A DNA stretch of 20,984 nucleotides. Source: Chara braunii (Eukaryota; Streptophyta; Charophyceae; Charales; Characeae). Each line of letters begins with the position of its first letter. Within the stretch, counting starts at the first letter, position 1. The stretch spans positions 194,943 through 215,926 of the forward strand of contig BFEA01000298.1 of NCBI GenBank assembly GCA_003427395.1, read 5' to 3'. Positions 16,966 through 20,984 of this stretch are shown one piece after another. The notes below the pieces were generated by a model. That model was not told where the DNA came from and did not search any database. It was given only the letters and a program-made list of their open reading frames with translations. A program made the translations under genes and the position numbers.

Positions 16966-17209
16966 AAAAAAAAACGAAAAACATCAATAAGGTAAACACA
17001 CAACATGGAGATGGCTATCTAACCCCCCCAGCCTGAGTGCGGCTGTAATTAGTACTTACATTGCTACTGCTGCATTTGTAACGCTGCACAGACTCAGACC
17101 GTGAAGTCTTCTCGGCACCACAAAAATGCAATTGTGATTGTGACAGTTTTCACCAAAACTAATTATGATACCAGTGATGACACTGGCAAGTACGTCCATT
17201 GTATCACAT

Positions 17210-18060
17210 ACCATAAAGCATGCTATACAGTATGAACATAGTCTGACATAGTATGTCATGCTGTATAGTATGTACATCGCATTCCGACATTCATAGTATG
17301 CAATGCCACTTAGCACATACATCATTACATACATACACATCAGTACTGGCATAGTATGTACATAGTGCTTACATAGTACATACATACAGATACATAAAAT
17401 ACCTACATACATACAAATTCATAGAATACCTTAGTGCATACATCATTGAGTACATACAGAGTGTAGTACCGCCATAGTACATACATAGTGCGTATAAAAT
17501 ACATAGTGCATGCATAGTAGACACCTACTAAATGAGTACATACATTGCGCATACAGACTACATACATAGTAGTATAATACCTACATAGCTCATGCATAGT
17601 GGATACATAGTAAATGCATGCATAGTAGATACATAGTGCGTATAAAACACGTACTTAGTGCATGCATAGTAGACACCCTAGTAAATGAGTACATACATAG
17701 CGCATACATACTACATACATAATACATGCATAGCTCATGCATAGTAGATACATAGTAAATGAGTGCGTACATAGTACATACATACTACATACATAGTGCG
17801 ATGAATTATACTTACATTCCAAACTACATCATTCATAGTCTGTGGGATGATTTATACTCACATTCCATACTACATTCATAGTATGCCGTAGCGCTTAATG
17901 CGTAGCACTGCATACACACCAAGTACAAACTCAGTGCAGTACCGGTATGGTACATACGTATTACTATTATTACATACATAGTGCCTACATAGTACACGCA
18001 CGTGCATACTGAAACATAGTCAACGAGTGCATACATAGTAGATCAAGTACATACATAGAA
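17210..18060. repeat. ACATAGTA-type satellite field
   Basis: About 850 bases of degenerate TACATACATAGT words, with TAGTGCATACATAGTAGATA-like larger units around 17480-17780. A longer unit, TTATACTTACATTCCA or TTATACTCACATTCCA, recurs at about 17806 and 17850. All frames through it are repetitive (Cys, Met, Tyr, Val). Confidence 0.9.
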
Positions 18061-18156
18061 CCTCTACACCAAGCTTACATTTCAACCTTACACACAATTA
18101 CTGCAGCTACACTGCAACCCCATCCGCAAATCTCTTGCGATTGCAGAACTACTCAC

Positions 18157-18371
18157 ATAATTCACCATCTGGCCACTCATCTGATTCAGCCAGTCGACTG
18201 ACAGCTCTGCAGGTGACTGTGCAAAGTTACGATACGCTGTTCTGTTGAAGCCCGCGATCATCGATCCATTTATCGTCGAGAATGTCACAGTTGAGCCCCA
18301 GAGGTATGCAGAGTAGTTGGCGAGCTCTGTACCGACAGCGATACCCGTCCGGCCTACTGGAAATCCAGTCC
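18157..18371 (-). CDS. Predicted internal exon, unknown extracytoplasmic-type protein
   Basis: This is the most gene-like stretch in the window. On the minus strand a frame is open from 18381 to the TAA at about 18087. The likely exon starts after TTAACTACATGCAG and ends at AATTAT before GTGAGT, a perfect donor consensus. It encodes TGFPVGRTGIAVGTELANYS, then AYLWGSTVTFSTINGSMIAG, FNRTAYRNFAQSPAELSVDW and LNQMSGQMVNY. Composition is balanced, not repetitive. Three Asn-X-Ser/Thr sites (NYS, NGS, NRT) suggest a secreted or lumenal domain. It starts with two bases of a split codon and ends in phase 0. The alternative is a longer exon to a GTAAGG donor at 18091-18086. I do not recognise a family. 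A decayed exon cannot be excluded. Confidence 0.45.
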
Positions 18372-18492
18372 CTGCATGTAGTTAATGACATAGAAATACA
18401 CGAGTCAAGACACCAAAATTTCACCGCAGTTCAACACGTTGGACTACTCTTTCTTTCTCACAAAAAACGAACAAAAAAAAAACAAGTCATAC

Positions 18493-18544
18493 CACTGAGC
18501 AGTCGTAAATACAAAAGCTTCAAGGCATTTACCTCAGCGACCAC
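18493..18544 (-). CDS. Possible upstream exon of the minus-strand split gene
   Basis: A 52-base stretch after TTAATATAG (acceptor) and before GTATGA (donor) reads VVAEVNALKLLYLRLLS and leaves one base. That one base completes the split codon at the start of the next exon as Gly. The intron between them would be 121 bases with a T-rich run just after the donor. The fit is phase-correct, but 17 open codons are easily found by chance. Confidence 0.17.
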
Positions 18545-18611
18545 CTATATTAACAGCCTCAATCAGGTAGTTGCAGCTTGTAACAGTGGATGGTTACTAG
18601 TTAGCAACCCA

Positions 18612-18690
18612 CAGTCAAAACGTTACCACCACAGTAACCACCACAGTAACCACCACAGTAACCACCACAGTAACCACCACAGTAACCCAC
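18612..18690. repeat. 12-bp minisatellite AACCACCACAGT
   Basis: About five and a half near-perfect copies. The reverse complement, ACTGTGGTGGTT, recurs in the minisatellite at 19900-20395, so the two arrays are related and inverted. Confidence 0.93.
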
Positions 18691-18712
18691 TTGTGGCATA
18701 CTGATACCACAT

Positions 18713-19052
18713 GGGCCCCAGTTAGGGCCCGGTTCTGTAGTAGGCACGGTTTAGGCCTAGCACCGGGTCACGACGGTCCCAGTTAGGTCCAGCTGGGCCT
18801 AGGAACCGTTGGTTCAGTCCAGGGTCCGGTAGGCCTCGTTACCCCACCAGACCCAACGGCTAGTTAGGCCAGATACCGGTCCATCGGTAGGACCGGCCGG
18901 CAGCGCAGTTTAGGTCACTCTTCAGATTCAAAATCGGATCTGAACCATTGGGCCTGATCAATGGTCCAGACCCGAAGGCCCTCAGTAGGACTGAGGCCGA
19001 CCCAGCACTATATCAGCTGGGTACCAGCCTCTGTCGGTAGGTTGGTCGACAG
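18713..19052. repeat. Cluster of short hairpins with TAGG-containing loops
   Basis: At least eight closely packed hairpins with 5-7 bp perfect stems: GGGCCC/GGGCCC (18713), CCCAG/CTGGG (18778), GAACC/GGTTC (18803), CCGGTCC/GGACCGG (18876), TTCAGAT/ATCTGAA (18921), ACCATTG/CAATGGT (18944), CCTCAG/CTGAGG (18980) and CTGTCG/CGACAG (19031). Loops or loop-stem junctions repeatedly hold TTAGG or GTAGG (18722, 18783, 18887, 18985, 19037). There is no coding frame of note. Nature unknown. Confidence 0.6.
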
Positions 19053-19900
19053 TCAGTCTGGAGATTAGGCTACGAGTTAGTCTACAAGATTAGCGCAGCG
19101 TTTCAGCGTTGAAGAGATTAGCACAGCAGCAAGGAGGATCAGCGCAGCAAGCAGGAGCAGTGCCCGCCCTCTGGCCCAGCCCGCAGCCCAGCACCCAGCC
19201 CTGCAGCGCCATCGCTGCACCGCCAGGTACCAGGGAGAAAAGGCCTGCCTTTCCTCCCTCTTCCTCCTCTGCTCTCGCTCTCTCTCTCCCCCTCTCGCTC
19301 GCTCTCTTCCTACCCTCTGAGTCTCGGGTCACTCCTACTGGACTACTATGACTATGGAGGATGATTACGAGTTCTGATGACAGTTGAGATAGTAACATTG
19401 AGACATAGGTTGAGGACTACTTCCGGGGTCCGACTCCATCTACTTCTGGAGATGTATCTTGATATTGGGAGATTGACATATGGGACACCGTGAGACTCTG
19501 TTTTCACGACATTTAGGACTTGCGTTACTTACGACTTTCGAGATACTATTTCTGGATTCATGGTGTTGACGTCACTCCTCCTCCTTCGTCTCTGCTCTCC
19601 CTCCATTTGTCCGTGTATGATCTCAGACCCTGCCCTTTTCTTCTGTGTCCAAGGCCAGGGCTTTCACATCACCGATGTATGTTGAGTGTTTCATTACAGT
19701 CTGAGTCAGGTCTGAGTCAATCCATGTATCTCAAGTCTTCCGCTGTATCTGTATTTGTATTAACTATGTATTATCTGGTCGGTTCTGGGAATCAGCGCCA
19801 TACTTATGACTGTGTTTCACGAGTATGCAACACACTTCAGCAGTGCTAAAAAGAGGGACCTCAGTGACTGTGTTCACGGGACCTGAGGTGGTTTCCGCAG
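19053..19900. other. Unassigned GC-rich then mixed segment
   Basis: From 19100 to 19330 the sequence is GC-rich, then pyrimidine-rich (CTCTCGCTC words). On the minus strand an ATG in excellent context (GCAGCGATGGCG) starts a 41-codon Cys-rich frame. A separate minus frame ends at a GTAAGT donor near 19532 and contains MEGEQRRRRRSDVNTMNPEI. Neither can be linked in a convincing way to the exons at 16.3-18.5 kb. No gene called. Confidence 0.35.
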
Positions 19901-20400
19901 AGGTGGTGGTAACTGTGACTACATGGTGGTAACTCAGGTGGCAACAGAGGTGGCAGTAACTGAGGTGGTGGTAAATGTGGTAGAGGTAGCTCAGGTGGTG
20001 GTAACTGTGGTAGTGGTAACTCAGGTGGTGGTAACAGGGGCGGTGGTGACAGGGGAGGTGGAAAAAGAGGCGGTGGTGGCAGTAACTGAGGTGGTGGTAA
20101 CTGTGGTAGTGGTAACTCATGTGGTGGTAACTGTGGTACTGGTAATTCGTGTGGCGGTAACTGTGGTAGTGGTAACTCAGGTGGTGGTAACAAGGCTGGT
20201 AGTAACTCAGGTGGTGGTAACAGGGGAGGTGGAAACAGAGGTGGTGATGGCAGTAACTGAGGTGGTGGTAACTGTGGTAGTGGTAACTGGGGTGGTGGTA
20301 ACTATGGTGCCGATCACTGAGGTGGTTACTACTGTGGTGGTGGTTACTGACGCGGCGGTAACTACTGTTGTAGCTGATGATGGTTACCACAGTGAAAGAT
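19900..20400. repeat. GGTGGTGGTAAC-type minisatellite with 171-bp higher-order repeat
   Basis: The building block is about GGTGGTGGTAACTGTGGTAG plus TGGTAACTCA, 30 bp. A longer block starting ACAGGGGAGGTGGAAA recurs at 20049 and 20220, giving a 171-bp period. One plus frame reads Gly-rich GGGNCGSGNS repeats broken only by TGA codons. Other frames are Val/Thr-rich (plus) and Pro/Leu or His/Tyr-rich (minus). The G-doublet density could support G-quadruplexes on the plus strand. Confidence 0.92.
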
Positions 20401-20984
20401 GAAACTGTGGCAGCAACCTAGGCTGTTTTTCCGTACTCCCGGGAATGGATCTTGTGCCCGAACATACAGCCACCTGGCCGACCAAGACGCCCAGACAGGG
20501 TCCCAGTTGCCCGCCCCGAAAAAAAAGAAAAAAAAAAAAACCGAAAAACAACACCTTGTGTAGAATTGCAATGCAAACAAATTTGGGCTGAGGGTCACCT
20601 CAGAATCCCTATAAAAAAAAAAAAAGTCAAAAACCTGAAATTAGGCATCCCCCTAATGCAATCGAAGACAAAAAGAAAAGTAAGATAAAGGCATTCCCCT
20701 TCAAAGTTCAAACCCCAACCGTGAAAAAAAAAAACCACAGGAATTTGAACACGCCCAGTAGAAAAGGGCCGTGATCCGTGGAAGTGTTTTCACATGCCCA
20801 GGGTGAAATTTTCCTGGACTTTTTCCAGCAAACAGTCCTGCAAACCTGCATCAATGCAGAAAAGGCCCATCATGACCCTCCCCCCCCAAAAAAAAGATCC
20901 TGAAGTTTTTACATTTCCAACCAATATTCACCAACCTTTCATTGCACAATCAAATGGAAAGTTCGAAACCGATCTGCACCCCCC
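20401..20984. other. Unassigned A-rich spacer
   Basis: Several A-runs (20519-20540, 20612-20625, 20723-20733, 20887-20895) with mixed sequence between. No frame or structure worth calling. Confidence 0.5.

Larger units (their letters stand above)
16362..18156 (-). other. Inferred intron filled with satellite DNA
   Basis: If the two exons are joined, the intron is 1795 bases, GT (18156-18155) to AG (16363-16362). About 1.5 kb of it is two unrelated satellite fields: CATGCACA-type next to the 3' splice site and ACATAGTA-type in the middle. Confidence 0.3.

Noticed and set aside
16257-17036. 259-codon plus-strand His/Thr-rich frame after a poly-T/CACAG acceptor-like site at 16278
   Set aside because: Nearly all of it is CACATGCA satellite. 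The acceptor resemblance is good, but the following sequence is better explained by the minus-strand exon.
17060-17158. Possible minus-strand exon ending at a perfect GTAAGT donor
   Set aside because: It fits in phase only with the longer version of the 18371 exon (donor 18091). Its acceptor lacks a pyrimidine tract, and the site lies beside satellite units with similar CTTACATT words.
19090-19398. Minus frame with ATGGCG in ideal start context, Cys-rich
   Set aside because: The frame stops after 41 codons without a credible donor. GC-rich composition alone can generate it.
19764-20402. Several long frames (Val/Thr, Pro/Leu and His/Tyr-rich) on both strands
   Set aside because: They arise from a minisatellite with a 30-base period, which keeps frames open without selection.

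Overview
This is a eukaryotic, repeat-saturated stretch with no bacterial-style operons. Long AG/CT, AC and TTC microsatellites, poly-A/T/C/G runs, diverged minisatellites, foldback elements, a broken LINE-type reverse-transcriptase tail and spliced-looking exon fragments all point to a large nuclear genome. The C-x2-C-x9-H-x4-C finger at the end of the LINE remnant is of the zf-RVT type common in plant LINEs, and GATAAG-type motifs occur at 9.9-11.3 kb. A streptophyte plant or charophyte alga is my best guess, held with low confidence.

Layout. 1-1.85 kb: microsatellites, a stem-loop repeat and two related foldback elements. 1.85-2.4 kb: degenerate LINE fragment ending near a poly-T run. 2.7-5.6 kb: a dispersed repeat present once on each strand (the minus copy carries a poly-A tail), a 12-bp minisatellite, and a possible LTR-retroelement edge with an 18-bp coding-like repeat. 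5.6-7.2 kb: degenerate satellite. 7.3-7.7 kb: a 218-bp foldback flanked by direct repeats. 7.9-9.9 kb: CT tracts, an AT-rich insert and a strong palindrome. 9.9-11.5 kb: promoter-like segment with a TATA motif, recurring TATCT motifs, a 34-bp tandem repeat and a small Kozak-context ORF. 11.85-15.4 kb: compound microsatellite, several tandem duplications, and a single N inside a 69-bp repeat. 15.4-18.6 kb: two large satellite fields inside what I infer to be an intron of a minus-strand gene. 18.6-20.4 kb: a 12-bp array, a cluster of small hairpins whose loops often carry TAGG, and a glycine-codon-rich minisatellite. The rest is poly-A-rich unassigned DNA.

The best candidate for functional coding sequence is on the minus strand between about 18.54 and 16.15 kb. 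An exon at 18371-18157 with good consensus splice sites at both ends continues in phase into an exon at 16361-16303. It would encode a glycosylatable, probably extracytoplasmic protein that I do not recognise. The roughly 1.8-kb intron between them is mostly satellite DNA. No complete gene can be assembled from this window. All other long open frames come from low-complexity repeats.
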